Shown here: one piece after another, positions 32,130-38,569 of the stretch
Position numbering within the stretch: the stretch's first letter is position 1
How the letters are laid out: the number at the start of each line of letters is the position of its first letter
Source: Paludibacter sp.
GTDB taxonomy: Bacteria; Bacteroidota; Bacteroidia; Bacteroidales; Paludibacteraceae
DNA: 38,569 bases
Assembly (NCBI GenBank): GCA_010365115.1
Contig: JAAFGX010000035.1
Location: forward strand, 1-38,569
Direction of reading: 5' to 3'
Position numbers and translations under genes: made by a program
Notes under the pieces: model-generated
The model's database searches: none
What the model saw: the letters and a program-made list of their open reading frames with translations, nothing else
What the model was told of the DNA's origin: nothing

Positions 32130-33356
32130 TCATTTTTTAGGTTTACGTCTATTAAATGAACCTTTTCCCTTGGTGAATTTTTTATGACCAAACCTGTGGA
32201 GTTCAGGTTTATATTCAGGTGCTTCGCCAAGTTCTACTGGCATTGGAATTTTGTAAATATCTTTTTCGAGAAATTCTTCAATTTGTTTGAATTTGTATTG
32301 CTCATCTTCCGACACAAATGTAATCGACATTCCTTTAGCACTAGCACGTGCTGTTCGTCCAATCCGGTGAACATAATCTTCTGCATCATGCGGTACATCG
32401 TAGTTTATTACAAGCGAAATATCATCAATGTCAATTCCGCGGGAGACAATATCAGTTGCCACCAAAATATTTACACGATTATTTTTGAATTCATGCATGA
32501 TGTGTTCTCGTTGGGGTTGGTCGAGGTCGGAATGCATTTCACCAACTGATAGTCCCATTTGGTGGAACGTTTTGAAAAGTTCTTTTACTTTAAGTTTCGA
32601 ACCGGAGAAAATAATCACTTTAGTTGCTTCTTGTTCAACAAATAAATGACGAATAATGCCTAGTTTTTGACCTTCGTAACAAATATAAGCAGTTTGCATT
32701 ATGCTTTCTGGTGGTTTTGAAACTGCAATTTTTACTTCAACCGGATTATTCAATATTGTTTTTGCCAAAAGCCTGATTTTAGGTGGCATTGTAGCCGAAA
32801 ACATAATGGTTTGGCGGTCTTTCGGCAAGCGATTAACCACTATCATAATATCATCAAAGAAACCCATATCGAGCATACGATCGGCCTCATCAAGAATAAA
32901 ATATTTCACATGCGAAAAATCAATATCGTAAAGATTAATATGTGAAAGTAAACGTCCGGGAGTAGCAATAACTACATCAGCTCCTTTTTGCAAACCACGA
33001 CGTTGAACATCCCATGCATTGGAATCACTTCCACCATATACTGCCACCGATGAAAAAGAGGTGAAATATGAAAACCCTTCCATTTGTTGATCAATCTGCT
33101 GTGCCAGCTCACGGGTTGGCGCCATTATAATGGCATTTACTTTATCTTCAGGATGAGGTTCGGATTGTAAATTGTGTAATAATGGCAAAATAAAAGCGGC
33201 TGTTTTACCAGTTCCAGTTTGCGCACAAGCAATTACATCTCGTTTTGCTAAAATTACTGGTATCGTTTCGGCTTGAACCGGAGTGGCTTCTTTAAAATTC
33301 ATTGCTTGCAATCCGTCTAAAACGGCATCACAAAGTGGTAGTTCTTCAAATCTCAT
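32130..33356 (-). CDS. DEAD-box RNA helicase (RhlE-like)
   Basis: A 408-residue ATP-dependent RNA helicase. Motifs in order are the Q-motif region (NFKEATPVQAETIP), motif I AQTGTGKT (45-52), PTRELAQQI, DEADRMLD, SAT, and the C-terminal VATDIVSRGIDIDD and YVHRIGRTARA. It ends in a short basic tail (FTKGKGSFNRRKPKK), as in RhlE-type proteins acting in ribosome assembly or RNA decay. The longer frame from 33380 is rejected because a TATCTTTG promoter box overlaps its first codons (33378-33385). The ATG at 33356 starts the usual MRFEELPL. Confidence 0.93.
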   Translation of the reverse strand: MRFEELPLCDAVLDGLQAMNFKEATPVQAETIPVILAKRDVIACAQTGTGKTAAFILPLLHNLQSEPHPEDKVNAIIMAPTRELAQQIDQQMEGFSYFTSFSSVAVYGGSDSNAWDVQRRGLQKGADVVIATPGRLLSHINLYDIDFSHVKYFILDEADRMLDMGFFDDIMIVVNRLPKDRQTIMFSATMPPKIRLLAKTILNNPVEVKIAVSKPPESIMQTAYICYEGQKLGIIRHLFVEQEATKVIIFSGSKLKVKELFKTFHQMGLSVGEMHSDLDQPQREHIMHEFKNNRVNILVATDIVSRGIDIDDISLVINYDVPHDAEDYVHRIGRTARASAKGMSITFVSEDEQYKFKQIEEFLEKDIYKIPMPVELGEAPEYKPELHRFGHKKFTKGKGSFNRRKPKK

Positions 33357-33377
33357 GGAAAATATATTAATATGCTG

Positions 33378-33412
33378 CAAAGATACGCAATATTGAACGC
33401 AATTTATGCAAA
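33378..33412 (-). promoter_or_regulatory. promoter of the DEAD-box helicase
   Basis: The minus strand reads TATCTTTG at 33385-33378, an exact -7 element, with TTTG at 33412-33409 (23-base spacer, slightly long). It fixes the translation start at 33356. Confidence 0.65.
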
Positions 33413-33488
33413 TTGAACAAATTAAGCTGCTTCAATGGATTTTTAAAGGAATAAGAATGTCAGATTAAAAAGTACTAAAAAATAAAAA

Positions 33489-33513
33489 CCATGTAAATAT
33501 GAGATTTACATGG
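33489..33513 (-). terminator. terminator after tRNA-Lys
   Basis: A perfect 10-bp stem, CCATGTAAAT/ATTTACATGG, with a 5-nt loop. On the minus strand a T-rich run follows. It lies just 6 bases after the encoded CCA end of the tRNA. Confidence 0.85.
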
Positions 33514-33519
33514 CTTTTA

Positions 33520-33595
33520 TGGTGACCCAGGAGGGGCTCGAACCCTCGACCCACAGATTAAGAGTCTGTTGCTCTACCAACTGAGCTACTAAGTC
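33520..33595 (-). tRNA. tRNA-Lys (anticodon CTT)
   Basis: On the minus strand the acceptor stem GACTTAG pairs with CTGGGTC (two G-T wobbles). The D arm reads AGCTCAGTTGGTAGAGC, stem ACAGA/TCTGT encloses loop CTCTTAA, and the T arm contains GGTTCGAGCC. The anticodon CTT reads AAG. The 3' CCA is encoded (ACCA), unlike in the other two tRNAs here. Confidence 0.95.
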
Positions 33596-33693
33596 ATTAA
33601 TTAGTATTTTATCGTATCGTACTTGTTAAGCGAATGCAAAGTTAATCAAAAATTCATCTTTTTTCCTTTTAAACTCGAAAAAATTGAATTTAT

Positions 33694-34440
33694 TTATCTC
33701 ATCATTGGTTTACAAACTACTACGGTAATATGAAAACATGATTGCTTCCGTTCACGCACTACTACTAATTTACATTCTTCACGCATTTCTGACAGCACTT
33801 TTGTGAGCGATATTACGCCTTCATAGCTGCTTTCTATTGAATCGTTTACAGGATTGTAAAAGTTTTTGTATGAAATGTCTACAGTAGTGCCATACAAGTG
33901 TGCTGAGTGTTCGGTGGCGTTATGATTGCGTTTGCTCAAACTGTTTTGCGTCTCTTTTGTACGAAGCAATGAAGTAAGCCTAAAGCAATAATTATTGTAT
34001 TTTTTTTCTTTTAATCTCAACTGAAACCTATATCCAATTTCATTAAGCATATCTACTGCTTCAGGAATTAGATAGGGATGTGAATGCGTTAATGATTTAA
34101 GTTTATAGAATCTATTTTCAGTAACCTCTACCAATACGTTTTTTTTTATGAGTTCATCAATTTCTGTGTCGAATTCTATGTTCGTGTTTATTGGTTGCTT
34201 TAGCCCATTGGTTACAGCATGAAGCAGATGCAAATCGTTCAAATCATTTAGTTTTTTACTCGGAGTAATTGGTGCACTAGCATATTTAATATGGTCGCAA
34301 TTACCTATTTTGATTTCCTTTATGATATAAGGTTTCTTTTTCTTCTGAAAAAATAAAGTTGTTCCAATTATTATTAAAATGCTTAAACCGATTAGTATAG
34401 ATATGTTTTGTATAGATAAAAATATTCTTCTTCTGTTCAT
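33694..34440 (-). CDS. DUF5715-type, M15 peptidase-like membrane-anchored protein
   Basis: A 248-residue protein with one N-terminal transmembrane helix (about 11-31). The C-terminal half resembles the M15/VanY D-Ala-D-Ala peptidase fold. CFRLTSLLRTKETQ is followed by EHSAHLYGTTVDISY, in which His181-x2-Gly-x3-Asp188 gives the zinc motif, and the late His237 in CFHITV. That suggests a periplasmic zinc-dependent cell-wall peptidase or a relative. In Bacteroidota such proteins are often labelled DUF5715. The longer frame from 34464 overlaps a TATCTTTG promoter, so the ATG at 34440 is used. Confidence 0.75.
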   Translation of the reverse strand: MNRRRIFLSIQNISILIGLSILIIIGTTLFFQKKKKPYIIKEIKIGNCDHIKYASAPITPSKKLNDLNDLHLLHAVTNGLKQPINTNIEFDTEIDELIKKNVLVEVTENRFYKLKSLTHSHPYLIPEAVDMLNEIGYRFQLRLKEKKYNNYCFRLTSLLRTKETQNSLSKRNHNATEHSAHLYGTTVDISYKNFYNPVNDSIESSYEGVISLTKVLSEMREECKLVVVRERKQSCFHITVVVCKPMMR

Positions 34441-34461
34441 AAAATGGTTATGTTTGGGTTG

Positions 34462-34491
34462 CAAAGATAAATTTTTTTAGCAATAATACAA
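34462..34491 (-). promoter_or_regulatory. promoter of the M15-like gene
   Basis: On the minus strand: TTG (34491-34489), a 19-bp spacer and TATCTTTG (34469-34462). Both boxes are at consensus spacing. It lies 21 bases upstream of the ATG at 34440. Confidence 0.8.
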
Positions 34492-34624
34492 TGGAAGAGT
34501 GATTGATATTATCAACATTTGCATGCAATTATTTGATATACAGTATTATATTTTTGATTTGAAAATTGTTCATAAAATAACCATAAAATGAACAGTAAAA
34601 ATTTCTCAATTCAAAACTTATCCC

Positions 34625-34632
34625 TAATTTTG
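34625..34632 (+). promoter_or_regulatory. -7 promoter element for the nucleotidyltransferase
   Basis: TAATTTTG matches TAnnTTTG and lies 27 bases before the ATG at 34660. It also lies inside the longer reading frame that would start at 34588, which argues for the shorter protein. Confidence 0.65.
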
Positions 34633-34659
34633 CAGTTCAATTTTTTTTTAATAAAATAT

Positions 34660-35565
34660 ATGAAACCTACTTTATTTGTTTTAGCAGCAGGGATGGGCAG
34701 TCGTTATGGTGGTTTAAAACAATTGGATGGTCTTGGGCCCAATGGAGAAACTATAATGGATTATTCTATTTATGATGCAATCAAAGCCGGATTTGGAAAG
34801 ATTGTTTTTGTAATTAGATCAAGTTTTGAGAAAGATTTTAAAACGGTGGTAATTGATAAATTTAAAGATTTAATAGATACCGAAATTGTTTTTCAGGAAA
34901 TTTCAAATGTACCTGAAGGTTCAACTTATAATCCAGAGCGCGAAAAACCATGGGGAACAAACCATGCAGTGTTGATGGGGAAAGATGCCATCAAAGAGCC
35001 ATTTGCAGTTATTAATGCTGACGATTTTTATGGTCAGGAGTCATTTTCAATTTTGGCCGATTTTCTACGTGGTGTAGAAGGCAAACAAAATGAATACTGC
35101 ATGATTGGTTATCGGGTTGGAAACACCTTGTCAGAAAGTGGTGCGGTGAGTCGTGGTGTCTGTGTGGTTGATGATAAAGATTTGTTGGTCAATGTGGTGG
35201 AGCGCACGCACATAGTTGAAAGAAGTGGAACAATTTTTTATCTAGATGAAAATGGTCAAGAAGTTGTTATTCCAAAAAACACTCCAGTATCTATGAATAT
35301 GTGGGGATTTACGCCTGATTACTTTGATTATTCCGAATCATATTTTAAAGAGTTTTTAGCTAATTTTGGTCAGGAGCTTAAATCAGAATTTTATATTCCC
35401 TTAGCAGTAAATAATTTAATTGTTGAAGGTAGAGCTACTTGTAAAGTCTTGGATACGCCTTCAAAATGGTTTGGAGTTACTTACGCTGAAGATCGTTCGC
35501 AAGTTGTATTGAAGATCAATGAGTTAGTTCGAAAGGGAATATATCCCGAAAAATTATATAAATAA
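34660..35565 (+). CDS. NDP-sugar nucleotidyltransferase family protein
   Basis: A 301-residue protein that begins with the sugar-nucleotidyltransferase signature LAAGMGSRYGGLKQ (8-21). INADDFYG is the metal-binding acidic motif, and GTNHAVLMGKDAI and NMWGFTPDYF are further family blocks. Such enzymes couple an NTP and a sugar phosphate to give an NDP-sugar. The exact sugar is not readable. It is followed 89 bases later by galE, which epimerises UDP-glucose, and the pair is probably one transcript. The first 24 codons of the longest frame are not used, because of the promoter at 34625. Confidence 0.82.
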   Translation: MKPTLFVLAAGMGSRYGGLKQLDGLGPNGETIMDYSIYDAIKAGFGKIVFVIRSSFEKDFKTVVIDKFKDLIDTEIVFQEISNVPEGSTYNPEREKPWGTNHAVLMGKDAIKEPFAVINADDFYGQESFSILADFLRGVEGKQNEYCMIGYRVGNTLSESGAVSRGVCVVDDKDLLVNVVERTHIVERSGTIFYLDENGQEVVIPKNTPVSMNMWGFTPDYFDYSESYFKEFLANFGQELKSEFYIPLAVNNLIVEGRATCKVLDTPSKWFGVTYAEDRSQVVLKINELVRKGIYPEKLYK

Positions 35566-35654
35566 AATCAGTATTCATCAAACTGTTCTAACATTAAATG
35601 ATTTGAATTATATCAAAAATCAAATCTGATGCTGGAATTCATAACATAAATAAA

Positions 35655-36689
35655 ATGGCAAAAATTTTAGTAACTGGTGGAACGGGATATATTGGATCGC
35701 ATACGGTTGTTGAATTGCAAAAAGTAGGATTTGAAGTGATAATTGTTGATAATTTGTCCAATTCAAGCATAGATGTTCTTTCAGGAATCGAGAAAATTAC
35801 GGGTATTCGTCCGGCATTCGAGAATATTGATTGTGTTGATTATGTGAGCATGGACAGAATGTTTGAAAAACACAACAATATTGAAGCAATTATCCATTTT
35901 GCAGCCAGTAAAGCGGTAGGCGAATCGGTTGAAAAGCCATTGTTGTATTATCGCAATAATCTGGTATCGCTGATTAATTTACTTCAACTAATGCCGATAC
36001 ATAAAGTGAAGAATATTGTATTTTCATCTTCGTGCACAGTTTATGGTCAACCAGATATTTTACCGGTTACAGAAGATGCTCCTATAAAACCGGCGTTATC
36101 ACCTTATGGTAATACAAAGCAAATAGGAGAGGAAATTATACGTGATACAATTTATGCAAATCCTTGTTATCAGAGCGTTATCCTTCGCTATTTTAATCCG
36201 ATAGGTGCACATTCGTCAGCCGAAATAGGTGAATTGCCAAATGGAGTTCCGAATAATTTACTTCCTTTTGTAACTCAAACCGCAATTGGTTTGCGCAAAC
36301 AGCTTCAAGTTTTTGGCAACGATTACAATACGCCCGATGGATCATGTGTTCGCGATTATATACATGTAGTAGATTTGGCAAAAGCACATGTTGTTGCCGT
36401 TGAACGAATGTTGAAAAATGAAACAAAGAAAAGGGTAGAAACCTTTAATTTAGGAACAGGACGAGGATTGTCAGTTTTAGAAATTATTGAAACTTTCGAA
36501 AAAGTCACTGGAGTAAGTGTTCCTTATAAAATTGTAGGACGTCGAGAAGGTGATATTGAGAAAGTATGGGCCGATCCTACTTATGCTAATGGAGAATTGG
36601 GATGGACTGCCAAAGAAACTGTAGAAGAAACACTCCGCAGTGCATGGGCTTGGGAGCAAAACCTTGAAAAACGGAACATTCAGGAATAA
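35655..36689 (+). CDS. galE: UDP-glucose 4-epimerase
   Basis: A 344-residue extended short-chain dehydrogenase interconverting UDP-glucose and UDP-galactose. The NAD-binding GGTGYIG (8-14), the Ser-rich SSSCTVYG and the catalytic Tyr151-x3-Lys155 (SPYGNTK) are present. RYFNPIGAH and NLGTGRGLSVLEI are GalE-specific blocks. Length matches GalE (about 340). No promoter was seen in the 89 bases before it, so it likely shares the nucleotidyltransferase transcript. A strong terminator follows. Confidence 0.95.
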   Translation: MAKILVTGGTGYIGSHTVVELQKVGFEVIIVDNLSNSSIDVLSGIEKITGIRPAFENIDCVDYVSMDRMFEKHNNIEAIIHFAASKAVGESVEKPLLYYRNNLVSLINLLQLMPIHKVKNIVFSSSCTVYGQPDILPVTEDAPIKPALSPYGNTKQIGEEIIRDTIYANPCYQSVILRYFNPIGAHSSAEIGELPNGVPNNLLPFVTQTAIGLRKQLQVFGNDYNTPDGSCVRDYIHVVDLAKAHVVAVERMLKNETKKRVETFNLGTGRGLSVLEIIETFEKVTGVSVPYKIVGRREGDIEKVWADPTYANGELGWTAKETVEETLRSAWAWEQNLEKRNIQE

Positions 36690-36698
36690 TAAAAATAA

Positions 36699-36738
36699 AA
36701 AAAAACGGCTTCAAATTAAATTTGAGGCCGTTTTTTTT
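36699..36738. terminator. bidirectional terminator between galE and der
   Basis: AAAAACGGC pairs with GCCGTTTTT, with an inner T-G wobble and TCAAAT/ATTTGA, flanked by A and T runs on both sides. It lies between convergent stops at 36689 and 36754. Confidence 0.9.
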
Positions 36739-36753
36739 TGTCAAATTCCGATA

Positions 36754-38067
36754 TTATTTCTGACGAATAAAAATCTGTATAGGAGTTCCGGTAAAACCAT
36801 ATTTTGAACGGAGTTTATTTTCCAAAAAACGCTTGTATGGATCTTTCACATATTGTGGTAAATTGGCGAAGAAAACAAATGTTGGAACTTGAGTTCCTGG
36901 CAATTGCGTTACATATTTAATACGAATATATTTACCTTTTAGTGCAGGTGGTGGATAATTTTCAATCAGCGGCAACATGTATTCGTTCAGTTTGGCGGTA
37001 GCTACTTTCTTTTGTTTATTTTCATAAACTTCCACTGCAGTTTCCAACACTTTCAAAATACGTTGTTTGGTAACAGCCGAAGTGAAAATAATCGGAAAAT
37101 CAACAAATGGAGCTAATCTCTCACGAATGGTAACTTCATATTTTTTTATGTCGTTCGATTCTTTGTTTTCAATCAAATCCCATTTGTTTACGCAAACTAC
37201 GAATCCTTTTTTATTTTTCTGAATTAACGAAAAGATATTCAAATCCTGACTTTCGATACCTCGAGTGGCATCAATCATTAGAATACAAACATCGCAATTT
37301 TCGATGGCACGAATAGAACGAACCACTGAATAATATTCCAAATCTTCGTTTACCTTGGCTTTCTTACGAATTCCGGCAGTATCTACCAGATAGAAATCGT
37401 GTCCGAATTTATTGAATCGTGTGTAAATTGAGTCGCGTGTAGTTCCGGGTATGTCAGTTACAATTGTTCGTTCTTCGCCGATAAATGCATTAACGATGGA
37501 CGATTTACCTGCATTAGGACGACCAACCACTGCAAAACGAGGTAAATCTTCTTCAAGGTCTTCGGAAAAATCCGATTTAAAGAGGGAAAGGAGTTTGTCC
37601 AGAAAATCGCCGGTTCCAAGTCCATTGATAGCTGAAATCATGTGCGGTTCGCCCAATCCTAGTTTGTAGAATTCGGCTAATTGATATTGCCATTCAAACG
37701 TGTCGGCTTTGTTGGAAACTAACAACACGGGTTTGGTGTGGCCACGAAGGATTTGCGCTACTTCAAGGTCATAGTCGGTAATTCCATTCTGAATATCGAC
37801 CATAAACAAAATAATGTCGGCTTCTTCGATGGCCAAAATCACATGGCGCTTGATTTCATCTTCGAACACATCCGACGAGTTTATCACCCAACCTCCGGTG
37901 TCGATCACCGAAAATTCACGGCCTTCCCATTCGCATTTGCCGTATTGGCGGTCACGGGTGGTGCCGGCTTCTTCATTTACTATGGCTCTGCGAGTTTTCG
38001 TGAGCCTGTTATACAGGGTCGATTTCCCCACGTTTGGGCGACCAACAATTGCAACAATATTTCCCAT
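36754..38067 (-). CDS. der: ribosome biogenesis GTPase Der (EngA)
   Basis: A 437-residue protein with two GTPase domains in tandem, the defining feature of Der. The first has GRPNVGKST (9-17) and NKAD (119-122). The second has GRPNAGKSS (182-190) and NKWD. A C-terminal KH-like domain contains [13 protein letters not shown]. It acts in assembly of the 50S ribosomal subunit. Full family length and standard motifs. A TACCTTTG promoter box is 104 bases upstream. Confidence 0.97.
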   Translation of the reverse strand: MGNIVAIVGRPNVGKSTLYNRLTKTRRAIVNEEAGTTRDRQYGKCEWEGREFSVIDTGGWVINSSDVFEDEIKRHVILAIEEADIILFMVDIQNGITDYDLEVAQILRGHTKPVLLVSNKADTFEWQYQLAEFYKLGLGEPHMISAINGLGTGDFLDKLLSLFKSDFSEDLEEDLPRFAVVGRPNAGKSSIVNAFIGEERTIVTDIPGTTRDSIYTRFNKFGHDFYLVDTAGIRKKAKVNEDLEYYSVVRSIRAIENCDVCILMIDATRGIESQDLNIFSLIQKNKKGFVVCVNKWDLIENKESNDIKKYEVTIRERLAPFVDFPIIFTSAVTKQRILKVLETAVEVYENKQKKVATAKLNEYMLPLIENYPPPALKGKYIRIKYVTQLPGTQVPTFVFFANLPQYVKDPYKRFLENKLRSKYGFTGTPIQIFIRQK

Positions 38068-38171
38068 TGTTTTTTTTTATATCTATTAAGTTAGATATTT
38101 ACATTCCTTTTATTCGTTTCTGACCGAATTTTCACAAAGTCGGTGCAGCGGGTGCAAATATTTTTCGGGTG

Positions 38172-38179
38172 CAAAGGTA
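38172..38179 (-). promoter_or_regulatory. -7 promoter element for der
   Basis: The minus strand reads TACCTTTG, matching TAnnTTTG, 104 bases upstream of the ATG at 38067. No clear -33 TTG is seen. The implied leader is about 98 nt. Confidence 0.5.
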
Positions 38180-38356
38180 CGGTTTTTTATTGAATGGGGA
38201 AAATAGAGGAGATTTGGAAATCCAAGTACTTAAAACAATGAAAATATTATAGAAGAGGATTTATTTTTTTTAATGTTAAGTACATTGATTTTAAATGTAT
38301 TAAAAGAAATGGAAAATAAAATTATTAGAATTATATGAAAATATCTTTTGTGACTC

Positions 38357-38386
38357 TTGCAGAATATAAAAAAAGCAGTATCTTTG
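38357..38386 (+). promoter_or_regulatory. promoter of tRNA-Val
   Basis: TTG (38357-38359), a 19-bp spacer and TATCTTTG (38379-38386), both at consensus positions, 45 bases before the mature tRNA. Confidence 0.75.
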
Positions 38387-38431
38387 CAACGCTTTAGGAG
38401 AAAGGCATTCACAATCCGAAAAGAATAATTC

Positions 38432-38506
38432 GGGCGTTTAGCTCAGCTGGTTCAGAGCATCTGCCTTACAAGCAGAGGGTCGGGGGTTCGAATCCCTCAA
38501 CGCCCA
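38432..38506 (+). tRNA. tRNA-Val (anticodon TAC)
   Basis: Acceptor stem GGGCGTT/AACGCCC, D arm AGCTCAGCTGGTTCAGAGC, anticodon stem TCTGC/GCAGA with loop CTTACAA, and T arm with GGTTCGAATCC. The anticodon TAC is at 38467-38469. Discriminator A38506. The CCA is not encoded. Confidence 0.96.
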
Positions 38507-38545
38507 CAATAGGTTAAGCCTAAAAGCGACACCTTTAAGACAAAC

Positions 38546-38569
38546 CCTACAAAATCAACGTTTTGTAGG
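38546..38569 (+). terminator. hairpin after tRNA-Val, cut by the window end
   Basis: CCTACAAAA pairs with TTTTGTAGG across a 6-nt loop, a perfect 9-bp stem ending at the last base of the window. A T-run beyond the edge cannot be seen. Confidence 0.6.

Noticed and set aside
38230-38412. 60-codon minus-strand frame before tRNA-Val
   Set aside because: Low-complexity AT-rich sequence covering the tRNA promoter. No start signal or motif.

Overview
The window looks like chromosomal DNA of a member of the Bacteroidota, most likely order Bacteroidales. The evidence is in the sequence. Many genes are preceded by the Bacteroidota -7 promoter element TAnnTTTG (usually TATCTTTG) with few Shine-Dalgarno sites. 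There is a secreted protein with a type IX secretion C-terminal domain, a Porin_10-type putative porin, a TonB-dependent receptor, and very AT-rich intergenic DNA. I cannot name a genus. No rRNA, CRISPR array, prophage or complete insertion sequence was seen. Three tRNA genes are present: Thr-CGT, Lys-CTT and Val-TAC.

Layout. 1-5300 (mostly minus strand): a gene tail at the left edge, a PIG-L-type deacetylase with an unusual C-terminal repeat, an RluA-family pseudouridine synthase, an FAD-dependent oxidoreductase and yigZ. 5498-13880 (plus): tRNA-Thr, a small membrane ORF, then a tight operon of TonB receptor, MFS permease, hemN, hemH and hemG, followed by a small outer-membrane protein and a terminator. 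It pairs envelope uptake genes with the last three steps of haem synthesis, so it looks like a porphyrin salvage module. 13904-20500 (minus): a U32 peptidase-family protein, an MscS channel, metA (predicted to use acetyl-CoA from Glu111), a periplasmic-binding-type protein and a putative porin. 21055-23960: gdhA, a striking 9-bp repeat array with inverted copies, a nitroreductase, and a convergent Nim-like flavoprotein.

24097-27834 (plus) is the most novel-looking part. A 42-residue peptide of precursor-like form is followed by a PqqD-fold protein, an HPr-kinase-like P-loop protein and a 749-aa ABC exporter. The exporter carries an N-terminal S26 signal-peptidase-like domain. This resembles a compact ribosomal-peptide (RiPP) maturation and export locus in which a serine peptidase replaces the usual C39 cysteine peptidase. 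The function is inferred, not shown.

27831-29480 (minus): pabC and pabB for p-aminobenzoate, with a 7-bp tandem repeat inside pabB. 29517-34491 (minus): a T9SS-exported repeat protein, a DEAD-box helicase, tRNA-Lys and an M15-like DUF5715-type protein. 34625-36738 (plus): a sugar nucleotidyltransferase and galE. 36754-38179 (minus): der. The window ends with tRNA-Val and half a terminator.

Several starts were moved downstream of the longest ORF because a TAnnTTTG promoter overlaps or lies inside the longer reading frame. All family names come from motif recognition by eye. No database search was run.
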